Of a DNA stretch of 64,000 nt, positions 54,697 through 63,400 are shown piece by piece (position 1 is the first letter of the stretch; every line of letters begins with the position of its first letter). Under the pieces are notes generated by a model. It did not search any database, had not been told where the DNA came from, and saw only the letters and a program-made list of their open reading frames with translations. The position numbers and the translations under genes were made by a program. The DNA is from Wukongibacter sp050859025 (lineage in GTDB: Bacteria; Bacillota; Clostridia; Peptostreptococcales; Caminicellaceae): assembly GCF_050859025.1 (NCBI RefSeq), contig NZ_CP138200.1, forward strand, positions 5,332,001-5,396,000. Direction: 5' to 3'.

Positions 54697-55959
54697 TTAC
54701 AGTTCCCTTATCAGCATAGCTGCCATATTGACCAGTTCTTCCCCAGTACCACACTCAAAGCGGCATGATAGAGACTCATATCCCCCTTGTATATAAGAAG
54801 CTTCATCGGGTATATATCCAATAATCCCATTGGAGTATCCCATAATCATATTAATAGGAAATGAAGATTCCTTCATAATCTGATTTCCCAGCTTTGAAAA
54901 TAGCTCTGCAGGATGTGCGACTATGCATCCCTCTCCCAATCTAATAGCCGTTATAATTCCTTCATCTTCTAAATCATCTTTATATTTTTTTAACGACTTT
55001 AAAATCTCATAGCCCTGTAAAGTAGTTTTTAGTACTCTTATTTCTCTATTCTGGGGATTAATTTTTTCTATACTCCGTAGCTTATTTTTACATCGCTCCA
55101 TCTCCTTATCTAGCTGCTTCTCAGTAGGTATTTCTCTTTTTCTTAATTTAAAAGACTTTTCAATCAATGAGATATAGCTTTGCTCCTCATATCTAGTTTT
55201 TTCTATGCCCTTAGCCACTTCAGCTGCTAAAATTCTACCTATTCTATCTTTTTCACTAATAGCTTGACTTCTTCTAGTGAACCTAGTACTTATATCTCCA
55301 CAGGCTCCATTACTAAATGCAAAAAATACATCCTTTCCATAGATTCTCTCTAGGGTCTTGACAGCACTCCCTGGAAAGTCAGCGGAAATCATTAAATTTT
55401 TATGTGATAGTATAGTTGGATGGCAATTATAATTAAATAGCACAGCTATAGGTTCATTTTTTAAATCTGCAAAGCTAATCACAGTTACATAGGTGTCACT
55501 TTTTATTTTTTTATCTCGTCTATTTCCTCCTATGTCATAAACTTCGCTTTGATACCATCCAAGCTTACACTCAATGGTATCCTTAGATGCTTGCAGCACT
55601 ATACCGGGTATTACCTTTAAGAGCCAGTCTACATATGTAGAATCATATTTTCCAAATAAAGGATTATTATATGTTAAGGGCCCTGAATGAGTATGGCTCG
55701 AAGAGATAATAATATGGCTTCCTTTAATACCAGTCAATTTTTCCACTCTGTTCCTTATAATATCTACCTGTGCCTTTGTAACATATAATATATCTAGAAA
55801 TATTAGTGCAATTTTTTCTCCATTATCATCTTCTAGGATAATAGATTTTGCATAAAGTGGGTCATTGATTCCTTGTGCAGGCTCTCTCCGCTCTGCATAG
55901 CCTGCTAAATAAATTGGCACCTGTGGAGTTATATTATGTTTAGAAAAGCCTATTCTCAT
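54697..55959 (-). CDS. Neutral/alkaline ceramidase-like amidase
   Basis: A 420-residue protein matching only the N-terminal catalytic domain of neutral ceramidases: IGFSKHNITPQVPIYLAGYA, HTHSGP (zinc ligands), NYNCHPTIL and SNGACGDIS (nucleophile Ser region). There is no signal peptide and no C-terminal Ig domain, so it acts inside the cell. In this operon the substrate is more likely an N-acylated or amide-linked amino sugar than ceramide; that is inference. ATG 55959 follows GGAGG by eight bases. Confidence 0.85.
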   Translation of the reverse strand: MRIGFSKHNITPQVPIYLAGYAERREPAQGINDPLYAKSIILEDDNGEKIALIFLDILYVTKAQVDIIRNRVEKLTGIKGSHIIISSSHTHSGPLTYNNPLFGKYDSTYVDWLLKVIPGIVLQASKDTIECKLGWYQSEVYDIGGNRRDKKIKSDTYVTVISFADLKNEPIAVLFNYNCHPTILSHKNLMISADFPGSAVKTLERIYGKDVFFAFSNGACGDISTRFTRRSQAISEKDRIGRILAAEVAKGIEKTRYEEQSYISLIEKSFKLRKREIPTEKQLDKEMERCKNKLRSIEKINPQNREIRVLKTTLQGYEILKSLKKYKDDLEDEGIITAIRLGEGCIVAHPAELFSKLGNQIMKESSFPINMIMGYSNGIIGYIPDEASYIQGGYESLSCRFECGTGEELVNMAAMLIREL

Positions 55960-56063
55960 TTCTAATACCTCCAACTAAATGAATAGTAGATAATTTATTT
56001 TTAAATCTATGTTCTAATTAGCCCGGGTCATAAATCTGTTCCCTTCAATTTTCTATCAGAAGC

Positions 56064-56549
56064 TTAGAATCCCTTAGAAGTAATAACCTTAATAAATTCT
56101 TTTGGAGAATTAGAAGGCATCATCTGGGTTATGAGATGAAATCCTAAATTCTCTATTTTTCTATATATCTCAGCATCTTCTGAAGTTACAGCAATAGATT
56201 TCGTAACCATTTTATATTTAGTTCCAGGTATTGGTGCTTGATTACCTACATTAACTTCTAGAGGTTTCAAACCAGCTTCTATTAATGCAAGGGCATCACT
56301 GGGAAACTTTGCTAATATCATAATCTTTTCTTTTCCCGAGCCTTTATTGATATAATCGACTGTATCCTGTATGGAAAGAACTAGGGTTTTTACCCCTCTA
56401 GCTGCAAGGGGAAGCATTTGTTTTTGAATAGGGTCCTTCGCAACATCATCGTTTGCAACTATTAATAAGCCTGCCCCAACTGCCCCAATCCAGCTTGTAG
56501 TAACCTGTCCATGAATTAACCTGTTATCTATCCTCATATGTGCAATCAT
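56064..56549 (-). CDS. PTS mannose-family IIB
   Basis: A 161-residue mannose-superfamily IIB with the phospho-histidine motif MRIDNRLIHGQVTTSW (His13). It transfers phosphate from IIA to the sugar bound by IIC/IID. Its start overlaps the IIA stop by one base. The neighbours (nagA, GntR, SIS) suggest an amino-sugar substrate such as N-acetylglucosamine, N-acetylgalactosamine or a related compound. Confidence 0.94.
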   Translation of the reverse strand: MIAHMRIDNRLIHGQVTTSWIGAVGAGLLIVANDDVAKDPIQKQMLPLAARGVKTLVLSIQDTVDYINKGSGKEKIMILAKFPSDALALIEAGLKPLEVNVGNQAPIPGTKYKMVTKSIAVTSEDAEIYRKIENLGFHLITQMMPSNSPKEFIKVITSKGF

Positions 56550-56947
56550 TAGTTTAACCCCCTAAAAATTTCTCTCATATCAATAATTCCTTCTTTACCA
56601 GCTTCTATAATATTTAAAACCAACTCATCGGTCAATTTGTCACACATTCCAATAAGCTCTAATAAAATTGATAAATTCATGCCTGTAATTACAGGAATAC
56701 CTTCCCTAGCTACATAGGCTGCCGCATTACTTGGAGATCCCCCCATTAGATCTACTAATACAATAGCACCATTATCCCCCTTAACTTTTTCTACGGATTC
56801 TTTAATCCTTTCCTTTAGCTCCATAGGATCATCCTCTGGTTCTAAAGCCAATGCAATTATATTCTCTTGAGGCCCCATAATCATCTCTACAGATTTTAGC
56901 ATTTCCTCAGCAAGCTTTCCGTGACTTGCTAATACTACTCCTACCAA
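56549..56947 (-). CDS. PTS mannose-family IIA
   Basis: A mannose-superfamily IIA of 132 residues with the phospho-histidine in VGVVLASHGKLAEEML (His9) and VDLMGGSPSNAA. I chose the TTG at 56947 because GGGGG lies seven bases upstream and the product then starts like its family. ATG starts at 56974 or 57019 would add 9 or 24 residues that are not part of the fold. It lies between IID and IIB. Confidence 0.9.
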   Translation of the reverse strand: MVGVVLASHGKLAEEMLKSVEMIMGPQENIIALALEPEDDPMELKERIKESVEKVKGDNGAIVLVDLMGGSPSNAAAYVAREGIPVITGMNLSILLELIGMCDKLTDELVLNIIEAGKEGIIDMREIFRGLN

Positions 56948-57079
56948 CTCTTTTCCCCCTTTGATTAATTCCATAAAATATTTTTCAATTTTAAACAGTC
57001 TCCTCTTAATAAGGAGCAATTTGCTATAAAAGGAGACTGAATGTAGTATTTAATGCTAAGTTATAAATAAGTTTTGGCT

Positions 57080-57907
57080 TTATAGGATTCCTAATATATT
57101 GGTAACGAAGGCCAATGCCAATAACACAAGAAGTACCTTAATCGGTGACATTTTTCTCTTTATCAACCAATATGAAAGACCTACAATAAGAATTGGAATC
57201 AGATATGGGAAAAGTTTATCTAAAACTGATTGGAGTTCTACGACCTTTTCTACAGCTTCTCCATTGATAGTAACTGTTTTTGCATATTTCAATGGGGTTT
57301 TTACTCTACTAAGGATACTTGGTATAAATCCACCTATTACAATTAATCCAGCAATTGAAGCTATTTCAGTAACCTTATTAAGAATTCCATCTCCCATTAC
57401 ATCACTAATTAGAGCCGTACTTCGGTTGTACCCAAACCAGAACAAAGGCACCTTAACGGCCATCCATAGTATTCCTGAGAAGAATATTAACCAAGGTCCA
57501 AGTGAGCTTCCATTCATTGCTAAGGATGCAGCAATAACTGCAATTATTGGTCTATAAAGAATCGCCATTAGTGTATCTCCAATGCCGGCAAGGGGGCCCA
57601 TTAAGCCTACCTTAATACTACTGGCAGCATTACCTGCTTTATCCTCCTCTAATGCAATTGCTGCACCTAAAATTAACGGTGAAAGCACAGGATTTGTATT
57701 ATAAAAATGTAGGTGTCTTTTCATTGCCTCCTTTAATTCATCACCTTTTGCATATATTTTTTGCAGTACTGGAAGTATAGCCCATAAAAATCCTAATGCC
57801 TGCATTCTTTCATAATTCCAAGACCATTGTAGAGTAATTGCATCCCTCCACAGACATTTTCTTAGGGTGGCTTTATCTATCTTATTCTTTACTTGTTCAT
57901 TAGCCAT
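57080..57907 (-). CDS. PTS mannose-family IID
   Basis: A 275-residue membrane subunit with the family start region LRKCLWRDAITLQWSWNYERMQALGFLWAILP, the GLMGPLAGIGDTLMAI motif and a C-terminal membrane segment. It forms the sugar channel with IIC. Its start overlaps the end of IIC by eight bases, so translation is coupled. Confidence 0.95.
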   Translation of the reverse strand: MANEQVKNKIDKATLRKCLWRDAITLQWSWNYERMQALGFLWAILPVLQKIYAKGDELKEAMKRHLHFYNTNPVLSPLILGAAIALEEDKAGNAASSIKVGLMGPLAGIGDTLMAILYRPIIAVIAASLAMNGSSLGPWLIFFSGILWMAVKVPLFWFGYNRSTALISDVMGDGILNKVTEIASIAGLIVIGGFIPSILSRVKTPLKYAKTVTINGEAVEKVVELQSVLDKLFPYLIPILIVGLSYWLIKRKMSPIKVLLVLLALAFVTNILGIL

Positions 57908-58652
57908 TAGTTACACCCCCCTTTAGGTTTGTATAAACAATAGCTATTGCAATTCCAGCTAAGGCTATACCCATAATTGGCATGTTCACATATCCAAGTA
58001 AGACATATCCTATCAATAAAAATGGCCAGTATTTTTTAATATCCATTTGTGAAAGCAAAAGTGCAAACCCTAGGGCTGGCAGCATTTTCCCTGCTAAGGA
58101 CATACTTCCCATAAACCATTCAGGCATCCAATCAATAACCTTCTGTACTGGTCCAGCACCTAGCCATACAGCTAAAAATACTGGCAGTCCTCGACTCAAT
58201 CCCCAAGGTAATTGTCCTAATAAGTGCATTTTTGTTACTCCCTTAATGTTACCTTCTTCTACATGTTTATCAGCAGCATGTATAAATCCAGTTGTTGATG
58301 CACGTGCCAGAATATCTAGCTGGGTCATTAATATTGATGTTGGTATGGCAACAGCCAGCCCTACTTCAAGAGAATTTGTACCTGCTCCTGCTAGAGCACC
58401 GATTGCTGTACCTATTATTGCACCTGTATTAAAATCGGGCATAGTAGCTCCACCATAAGTCCACATTCCAAGAGACATTAAGGTCAAAGTTGCTCCAATT
58501 TGGAGTCCAAGATTAAAATCTCCTACAAGCATTCCTGTAATTGCACCACTAATTAATGCTTCCGCCCACCATAATCCTGTTAATGTTCCTATTATAGATA
58601 TATAAGCCCAAATTCCGAGTACAATAGGTATGAAGATTCCGTATCCTTCCAT
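57900..58652 (-). CDS. PTS mannose-family IIC
   Basis: A 250-residue membrane channel of the mannose superfamily, with SGAITGMLVGDFNLGLQIGATL and GAGTNSLEVGLAVAIPTSIL as characteristic segments. It is the first gene of the PTS operon, preceded by GGGGGGAG. The promoter region (58653-58965) carries a NagR-like operator candidate. The substrate is probably an amino sugar, judging from nagA downstream. Confidence 0.95.
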   Translation of the reverse strand: MEGYGIFIPIVLGIWAYISIIGTLTGLWWAEALISGAITGMLVGDFNLGLQIGATLTLMSLGMWTYGGATMPDFNTGAIIGTAIGALAGAGTNSLEVGLAVAIPTSILMTQLDILARASTTGFIHAADKHVEEGNIKGVTKMHLLGQLPWGLSRGLPVFLAVWLGAGPVQKVIDWMPEWFMGSMSLAGKMLPALGFALLLSQMDIKKYWPFLLIGYVLLGYVNMPIMGIALAGIAIAIVYTNLKGGVTNG

Positions 58653-58796
58653 AGGTCTCCCCCCTTATTTTTCTAATTCCATAAATTCACTAATATACTT
58701 GTTTATTTATCATCCCCCAATCTATTTATTTCAGCCTCTTTCACCTCCCCTATTTATTGATAAACCTTTATAGTAATAAATGTATGTTTTTATCAT

Positions 58797-58812
58797 AATG
58801 TATATACCAATT
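58797..58812 (-). promoter_or_regulatory. Candidate NagR/GntR operator upstream of the PTS operon
   Basis: ATTGGTATATACATT on the minus strand resembles the NagR (dre) site TGGTATAGACCA and lies about 150 bases before the IIC gene. The GntR gene in the same cluster is the likely binder. No sigma-54 promoter was found here. The rest of 58653-58965 holds only this and the terminator at 58847-58883. Confidence 0.4.
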
Positions 58813-58846
58813 TTGTCATTTTGCAGAGCCTTCTTTTATATTCATG

Positions 58847-58883
58847 AAAAAAGCCAAGGACCTAGTTTTTTAAGTCTTTGACT
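58847..58883 (-). terminator. Terminator of the glycosylase-fold gene
   Basis: Minus-strand AAAAGTCAAAGAC ... GTCCTTGGCTTTT hairpin (two mismatches) ending in TTTTTTC, about 85 bases past the stop at 58966. Confidence 0.65.
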
Positions 58884-58965
58884 TTTTATATTTTCTAATT
58901 TTAGACATTTACAATATACTATTTTTGAAGCAGGATAATTCTATACATATCTATAAAATACTTTC

Positions 58966-59724
58966 CTAATGATCTGATACTTTAAGCCTATCTGCAAATT
59001 GAGATTTTAGGTCATAGAAATTCTGATTAAAGAATTTTATTCTATGACCGTTTAATCCCGAAGGGTGTGGGAAGCCCTTAATGATCTTAGTATATATATT
59101 TTCATCATCCTTATAGATTCTACACAGAAACCTTTCAACTGCTTTTCCTAAGGGTAAGATTAGTCTAACCTTAGATAAAGCATTGATTTCGCTTTTTATT
59201 GATTTTGAAGCTATATTAAATAGAAATTGATTTTTCAATAGGCTTGGGGAATTGCCATTATAATTATTTCCATTAATAAAAACTGGATATCTGATTAGTG
59301 ATGTAGTATGTAAGTCCCTATGGTAACCATCAAATAGTTCATCTGAAGATTTAAGCCCTAATACTTTATGAAGCTCAAGCCTATTCAGCATATAAATTAA
59401 ATTTTTCCGTGTTGTCCCAAAAAGCCTAGTTTTCAATTTAATCCGCTTTGATATCTCATCATCATCAAGCTTCATATTTAATAATTCTCTAGTAACCCTA
59501 ATCGCCATTTCCATCTGTCTCCAACCGGGACATATACCAACAATCAGTATCTCTGCCCCTTCGTTTATTATTTCATTATGGGAAGAATAATAAATAGCAA
59601 CTTCACCTCTGCTTGCAATTAAAAATTTTTCATTTAATAAATCCACTTTTCTATATTTTTCTTTATTTTCCAGCTCTTTTATATGGGATTTAAATATATC
59701 AAGTAGCTTGAATGAACCTTTCAT
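58966..59724 (-). CDS. Uracil-DNA-glycosylase-superfamily protein
   Basis: A 252-residue protein with the superfamily's two motifs: ILIVGICPGWRQME (motif 1, about 80) and KGFPHPSGLNGHR (motif 2, His-Pro-Ser...Asn, about 218). The middle is helical. These motifs suggest a base-excision glycosylase or a related nuclease-like protein. The usual catalytic Asp/Asn after GxxPG is replaced (Trp-Arg-Gln), so activity is uncertain. It is a single gene. Confidence 0.8.
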   Translation of the reverse strand: MKGSFKLLDIFKSHIKELENKEKYRKVDLLNEKFLIASRGEVAIYYSSHNEIINEGAEILIVGICPGWRQMEMAIRVTRELLNMKLDDDEISKRIKLKTRLFGTTRKNLIYMLNRLELHKVLGLKSSDELFDGYHRDLHTTSLIRYPVFINGNNYNGNSPSLLKNQFLFNIASKSIKSEINALSKVRLILPLGKAVERFLCRIYKDDENIYTKIIKGFPHPSGLNGHRIKFFNQNFYDLKSQFADRLKVSDH

Positions 59725-59746
59725 AATCTCTCCTATTTAATCAATA

Positions 59747-59794
59747 ATAAAAAATAACTGTTACACTAATATTTTTAGTAAACAGTTATTTTTT
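59747..59794. terminator. Terminator of rubrerythrin
   Basis: AAAAAATAACTGTT ... AACAGTTATTTTTT arms with T runs on both strands, in the 117-base gap between the glycosylase-fold gene and rubrerythrin. Confidence 0.8.
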
Positions 59795-59841
59795 AAACAT
59801 ATTTATTTTATAGAGCTCTCAAATTTTTATGTACCTTGTAC

Positions 59842-60396
59842 TTAAAACTCTTTATACATTTCCTTTTTTGCTCCACATACTGGACATTTATCAGGTAGAT
59901 GGTCTATAATTGTATGACCACATACTGGACATACATACACTGCATTTATATCCATATCTTTACCTTCTTTAGCTAGGTCCTGAGCATCCTTGAATAATTT
60001 AGCATGAATCTTTTCTGCTTCTAGAGCATAGTAAAAAGCTCTTTGTGCTCCTTTTTCTTCTTGGAATTTAGCTGTTTCAAGGTATACTGGATACATTTGC
60101 TCTATTTCATGCAGTTCTCCATCAATAGCACCCTGTAAATTTTCTGCTGTTTTTCCAACTCCAAAAACAGCACCAGCTGGAACTGTAAAGTCTCCTTCTT
60201 GTTCTCCCAATACTCGGAAATGATTATCAGCATGGGCTCTCTCTGCATAGGCAATAGCTCTAAATAGTTTTCCTATATTCGGCATACCTTCTTTATCTGC
60301 TATATCTCCCCAGATCAGATACCTCATATGTGCCATACTCTCTCCACCATATGCAGATCTTAAAAAATCTGCTGTCATTGCATTTTTAACTGACAT
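59842..60396 (-). CDS. rbr: Rubrerythrin
   Basis: A peroxide-reducing protein of anaerobes. The N-terminal ferritin-like helices carry diiron ligands (YGGESMAHMRYL; YAERAHADNHFRVLGE; EMYPVYLETAKFQEEKGAQR-like; ALEAEKIHAKLF). The C-terminal rubredoxin domain has CPVCGH and CPVCGAKK for one iron. At 184 residues it is the standard size. It appears monocistronic and its presence fits a strict anaerobe that meets oxygen. Confidence 0.95.
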   Translation of the reverse strand: MSVKNAMTADFLRSAYGGESMAHMRYLIWGDIADKEGMPNIGKLFRAIAYAERAHADNHFRVLGEQEGDFTVPAGAVFGVGKTAENLQGAIDGELHEIEQMYPVYLETAKFQEEKGAQRAFYYALEAEKIHAKLFKDAQDLAKEGKDMDINAVYVCPVCGHTIIDHLPDKCPVCGAKKEMYKEF

Positions 60397-60436
60397 GTCT
60401 ACCTCCTCCTTTTATTTAATCTAAAATCAGTCCTTT

Positions 60437-60460
60437 ACCATAGCATAGCATAGCATAGCT
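60437..60460. repeat. Short CATAG tandem repeat
   Basis: Four to five copies of CATAG (or TAGCA) lie upstream of rubrerythrin. Probably slippage-generated; no function is evident. The rest of 60397-60660 holds the promoter of the PadR fragment. Confidence 0.6.
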
Positions 60461-60592
60461 ATATTAGGTTTTCAATATACCTCTGAATAAATTGACATAG
60501 TATCTAGGCGCTATCTTCTCAATTATTTCCATTACCTTTATATCCTATTCACCTACTCAATGGTTTATAAGTACTTTAATTTAAAGCATATA

Positions 60593-60622
60593 TTGACACA
60601 TGTATGTGCTTTACACTATTAT
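60593..60622 (+). promoter_or_regulatory. Promoter of the truncated PadR gene
   Basis: TTGACA (60593-60598), 18 bases, TATTAT (60617-60622). Two palindromes, ACACATGTATGTG and ACATATATATGT, overlap or follow it and could be PadR operators. Confidence 0.55.
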
Positions 60623-60660
60623 GTTATTAACATATATATGTTTATTTAGGAGTTGACGTT

Positions 60661-60837
60661 ATGAAAAAGTTCAAACAAATTCATCATGCACCTGCTTTTG
60701 TGCTTCTCTTTCTATCTGAAGGTCCTTCCTATGGACTAGATCTACAAAAGAAAATGACGGAATTAATTCCAAATAGCAAAATAGATTGTGCAGCAATATA
60801 TAGATCTCTAAAATCTCTGGAAAATGGAAGTCTCTAA
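60661..60837 (+). pseudogene. Truncated PadR-family regulator gene
   Basis: The 58-residue frame (HHAPAFVLLFLSEGPSYGLD ... IYRSLKSLEN) is the first half of a PadR winged helix. It stops at LENGSL, in the beta-hairpin wing that normally continues. The promoter and start region look intact, with AGGAG before the ATG, so it may still be transcribed but cannot encode a full repressor. A terminator follows directly. Confidence 0.75.
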
Positions 60838-60873
60838 TAATACTTACTTAAAAAAATCTAGATTTTTAGCTTA

Positions 60874-60935
60874 AGAAGAAAAGGATTCTATAATCTCACT
60901 TTGAGATTTCTAGAATCCTTTTAATTTTATTTTAT
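60874..60935 (+). terminator. Terminator of the PadR fragment
   Basis: AAAAGGATTCTA ... TAGAATCCTTTT hairpin with an inner AATCTCA/TGAGATT stem, followed by AATTTTATTTTATTT. Confidence 0.75.
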
Positions 60936-60941
60936 TTGAAT

Positions 60942-60983
60942 AAAAAACCACATGTGAGTAATGTTAAAATTCTCACATGTGGT
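60942..60983 (-). terminator. Terminator of the nitroreductase gene
   Basis: ACCACATGTGAG ... CTCACATGTGGT arms followed by TTTTTTA on the minus strand. Confidence 0.8.
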
Positions 60984-61001
60984 CTGATTACTATATTTAA
61001 C

Positions 61002-61553
61002 CTATGAATAATTTTCTGTATAGGATTTTCCCCATTTGTTTAAAAATACATATTCTCTTACATCCTTTTTAGGATGATGTCCTTGGTGCTCGGCTGTTTT
61101 TCCTATTGGTGTCATAGCAACTACTCTCTGATTATTTGGTATAGATAATATTTGTCGTACTTTGTTCTCATCAACAGCACCAATCCAACATGTCCCGTAT
61201 CCTTCATTGGTTACAGCAAGTATAAAATGTTCCATAGCTATAGCACTATCTACCAAATAATATTCCTTATCTGCAACTATTCCTGACTTATCTGGATCAG
61301 CTACAATAACTGCAACCATTGGTGCTTGTCTAACTGATTCTGAGGCTGAATTATTATCATTCATTATTGCCTCAGCAAGCATGTCCTTTTCTCTTGAATC
61401 ATCAACTAGTATAAACTTATATGATGTATTATTTTTCCATGATGGAGACATCATCGCAGAATTTATAGCCCTTGCCAGGCTTTCTTTATCAATAGGTGTG
61501 CTGTGAAATTCCCTTACACTAGTTCTACTTTCAATAACATCATAAAACTGCAT
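61002..61553 (-). CDS. Nitroreductase-family flavoprotein
   Basis: A 183-residue FMN-dependent oxidoreductase. IESRTSVREFHSTPID (FMN phosphate contacts), SAMMSPSWKNNTSYKF and GYGTCWIGA are the family motifs, and it is the usual monomer size. It would reduce nitro compounds, quinones or flavin-like substrates with NAD(P)H. GGAGGGTGA precedes the ATG. It is a single gene. Confidence 0.92.
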   Translation of the reverse strand: MQFYDVIESRTSVREFHSTPIDKESLARAINSAMMSPSWKNNTSYKFILVDDSREKDMLAEAIMNDNNSASESVRQAPMVAVIVADPDKSGIVADKEYYLVDSAIAMEHFILAVTNEGYGTCWIGAVDENKVRQILSIPNNQRVVAMTPIGKTAEHQGHHPKKDVREYVFLNKWGKSYTENYS

Positions 61554-61714
61554 CTATTCACCCTCCTTCTATAGATAACGAATGCTAAGATTTAAGATAA
61601 ATTTTAAAAAATATTTAAAGCTATTGTTTTTTAAGTTCGTTATCTATACATTATTATTTACATTAAAGCGATTAATATTACCTTAGAAACTATTAATAAA
61701 AAAGAAAAATTTTA

Positions 61715-61755
61715 AAACTCTCCTACATATATATTTATATATATAAGAGAGTTTT
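61715..61755 (-). terminator. Terminator of the aldolase operon
   Basis: AAAACTCTC ... GAGAGTTTT arms around alternating TATA-rich sequence that itself pairs. On the minus strand it runs into AAAATTTTTC. Nothing else is recognised between 61554 and 61813. Confidence 0.6.
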
Positions 61756-61813
61756 ATATAAGATATATGAGGGAAAAATATCTCTATTTATAACTCCGAA
61801 TACGATCATATTC

Positions 61814-62590
61814 TTATAGTTTTTTCAATTTGCTAAGAACTGCTTCCGTAACCCTTTGAACCAATAAATCCTCATGGGAGCTTTTCTGTAAATCCAGACT
61901 ACTTTGAGCATCATTGCATTTTGCTGGTATTCCTCCTGTAGTAATACCTTGTTTTTCTCTTATCTTTAATAGATTACTAATATCATTACAGGACAATTCC
62001 TTCGCATTTCCCAGCGTTGTCGTTATGAATAGTAGCTTTGCATAATACTCTAGGGTTTCCATTCTGAAATATGCCTGCATTAAATCAGTACCCCATGTAA
62101 CAGCTCCGTGATTTGCTAATAACACGCAATTATATTCCTTGACAAACTCTGCTATTGACTCTGATACCTCATTTGTGCCGGGAGTTGCATATTCAGCAAC
62201 AGGGACACTTCCTAAATTAACAATAGCCTCGGGTATTATGGCCTTATTCATAGGTGTTCTAGCTATAGCAAAGGCTGTTGCATATGGAGAATGGGAATGT
62301 GTTACTGCCTTTATCTTCGGATTTTCCTTATATATTCTTAAATGCATTTTTATTTCAGAGGATGGTCTCATATTTCCGATAATTATATTCCCATCCAGAT
62401 CAATTTTACAAAGCATTTCAGGAGTCATGAAGCCCTTACTAACTCCAGTAGGAGTAGTTACTATTTCATTATCGTTTATTTTCACACTTATATTTCCATC
62501 ATTTGCTGCAACGAATCCATTCCTATACATTCTTCTACCAATTTCACATATATCTTTTTTTACTTGATATTCGCTAAGACCTTTGTTCAT
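61814..62590 (-). CDS. Class II aldolase with C-terminal helix extension
   Basis: A zinc-dependent class II aldolase related to fuculose-phosphate aldolase: NDGNISVKI (phosphate site), THSHSPYATAFAIA (zinc His pair) and NHGAVTWGTDL (third His) are intact. The catalytic domain ends near residue 210. A linker of about 25 residues (GGIPAKCNDAQSSLDLQKSS) follows, and the protein ends in an amphipathic helix, EDLLVQRVTEAVLSKLKKL. Such linker-plus-helix tails target aldolases and dehydrogenases to bacterial microcompartments. With the MtnA-type isomerase upstream, 5-deoxyribulose-1-phosphate (or its methylthio analogue) is a likely substrate, giving dihydroxyacetone phosphate and an aldehyde. Confidence 0.88.
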   Translation of the reverse strand: MNKGLSEYQVKKDICEIGRRMYRNGFVAANDGNISVKINDNEIVTTPTGVSKGFMTPEMLCKIDLDGNIIIGNMRPSSEIKMHLRIYKENPKIKAVTHSHSPYATAFAIARTPMNKAIIPEAIVNLGSVPVAEYATPGTNEVSESIAEFVKEYNCVLLANHGAVTWGTDLMQAYFRMETLEYYAKLLFITTTLGNAKELSCNDISNLLKIREKQGITTGGIPAKCNDAQSSLDLQKSSHEDLLVQRVTEAVLSKLKKL

Positions 62591-62623
62591 CCTGTCATCT
62601 CCTGACTTATATCATTAGTCATC

Positions 62624-63400
62624 CTATTCATCATCACTAAACTCTTCATCAAATATTTTAATCCCTTTTTCTTCCATATGACTATACCATTCACTTCTCA
62701 ATTTTTTATCTGTAATTATGGAATTTATCTTTTCGAAGTCCGCAAAATGTATAAATGCTATCCTATCAAACTTGGAGAAGTCTGACACTAGATGAACCTC
62801 ACATCCCTGATTTAAGAACACTCTTCTCATTTCTGCAACATGCTCATTCGAGTCCATGATACCTTTTTCTAAGTTCAATGCCCTGCATGAAATAAATACC
62901 TTATCAGCAAAATATTTCTCAGCAAATAGTTCTGCATTTCTTCCGTAAAAAGCTAGGGTTTTTGCATCAAAGCTGCCACCTATCATTATTAGTTTGATAT
63001 TGCTTGCTTTCTCCAAAACATTAGCTATCTGCAATGAGTTGGTTATAACTGTAATATTTTTGTTAATAATTTTTTTTGCAATATATAATGACGTTGTAGA
63101 GGAGTCTAGTATTATAGAATCACCGTTTTCTATTAATCTACTACAAATATTTGCTATCTTTTCCTTTGATTCACTATATATATTTTTTCTTAGATTTATA
63201 TCTACATCATTTTGTACTCCATCTACTATGTATGCTCCTCCATATACTCTGTTTAATACTCCATCTTTTTCTAATTGAGCTAGGTCACGTCGTATAGTTT
63301 CTTCCGATACATTAAAAGCTTTGCTCAATTCAATTACAGTCACACTTTTTTTCTCTTTAATTATACTTGTTATTTTCTTTTTTCTAGTTATAGGTAGCAC
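62624..63400 (-). CDS. DeoR/GlpR-family regulator
   Basis: A 258-residue repressor with an N-terminal DeoR helix-turn-helix (KSVTVIELSKAFNVSEETIRRD) and a C-terminal sugar-phosphate sensor (DSSTTSLYIAKK, VVITNSLQ-type, MIGGSFDAKTLAFYG). It lies between the isomerase and aldolase genes, 33 bases before the latter, so it probably controls them in response to a phosphorylated pentose. The upstream 183 bases (63401-63584) contain no clear operator. Confidence 0.92.
   Translation of the reverse strand: MLPITRKKKITSIIKEKKSVTVIELSKAFNVSEETIRRDLAQLEKDGVLNRVYGGAYIVDGVQNDVDINLRKNIYSESKEKIANICSRLIENGDSIILDSSTTSLYIAKKIINKNITVITNSLQIANVLEKASNIKLIMIGGSFDAKTLAFYGRNAELFAEKYFADKVFISCRALNLEKGIMDSNEHVAEMRRVFLNQGCEVHLVSDFSKFDRIAFIHFADFEKINSIITDKKLRSEWYSHMEEKGIKIFDEEFSDDE

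Noticed and set aside
58653..58965. Sigma-54 promoter before the mannose-family PTS
   Set aside because: No GG-N10-GC match to TGGCAC-N5-TTGC was found, although LevR-type control of such PTSs is common.
60437..60460. CATAG tandem repeat as a phase-variation switch
   Set aside because: It lies outside any reading frame and not between promoter elements of a recognised gene.
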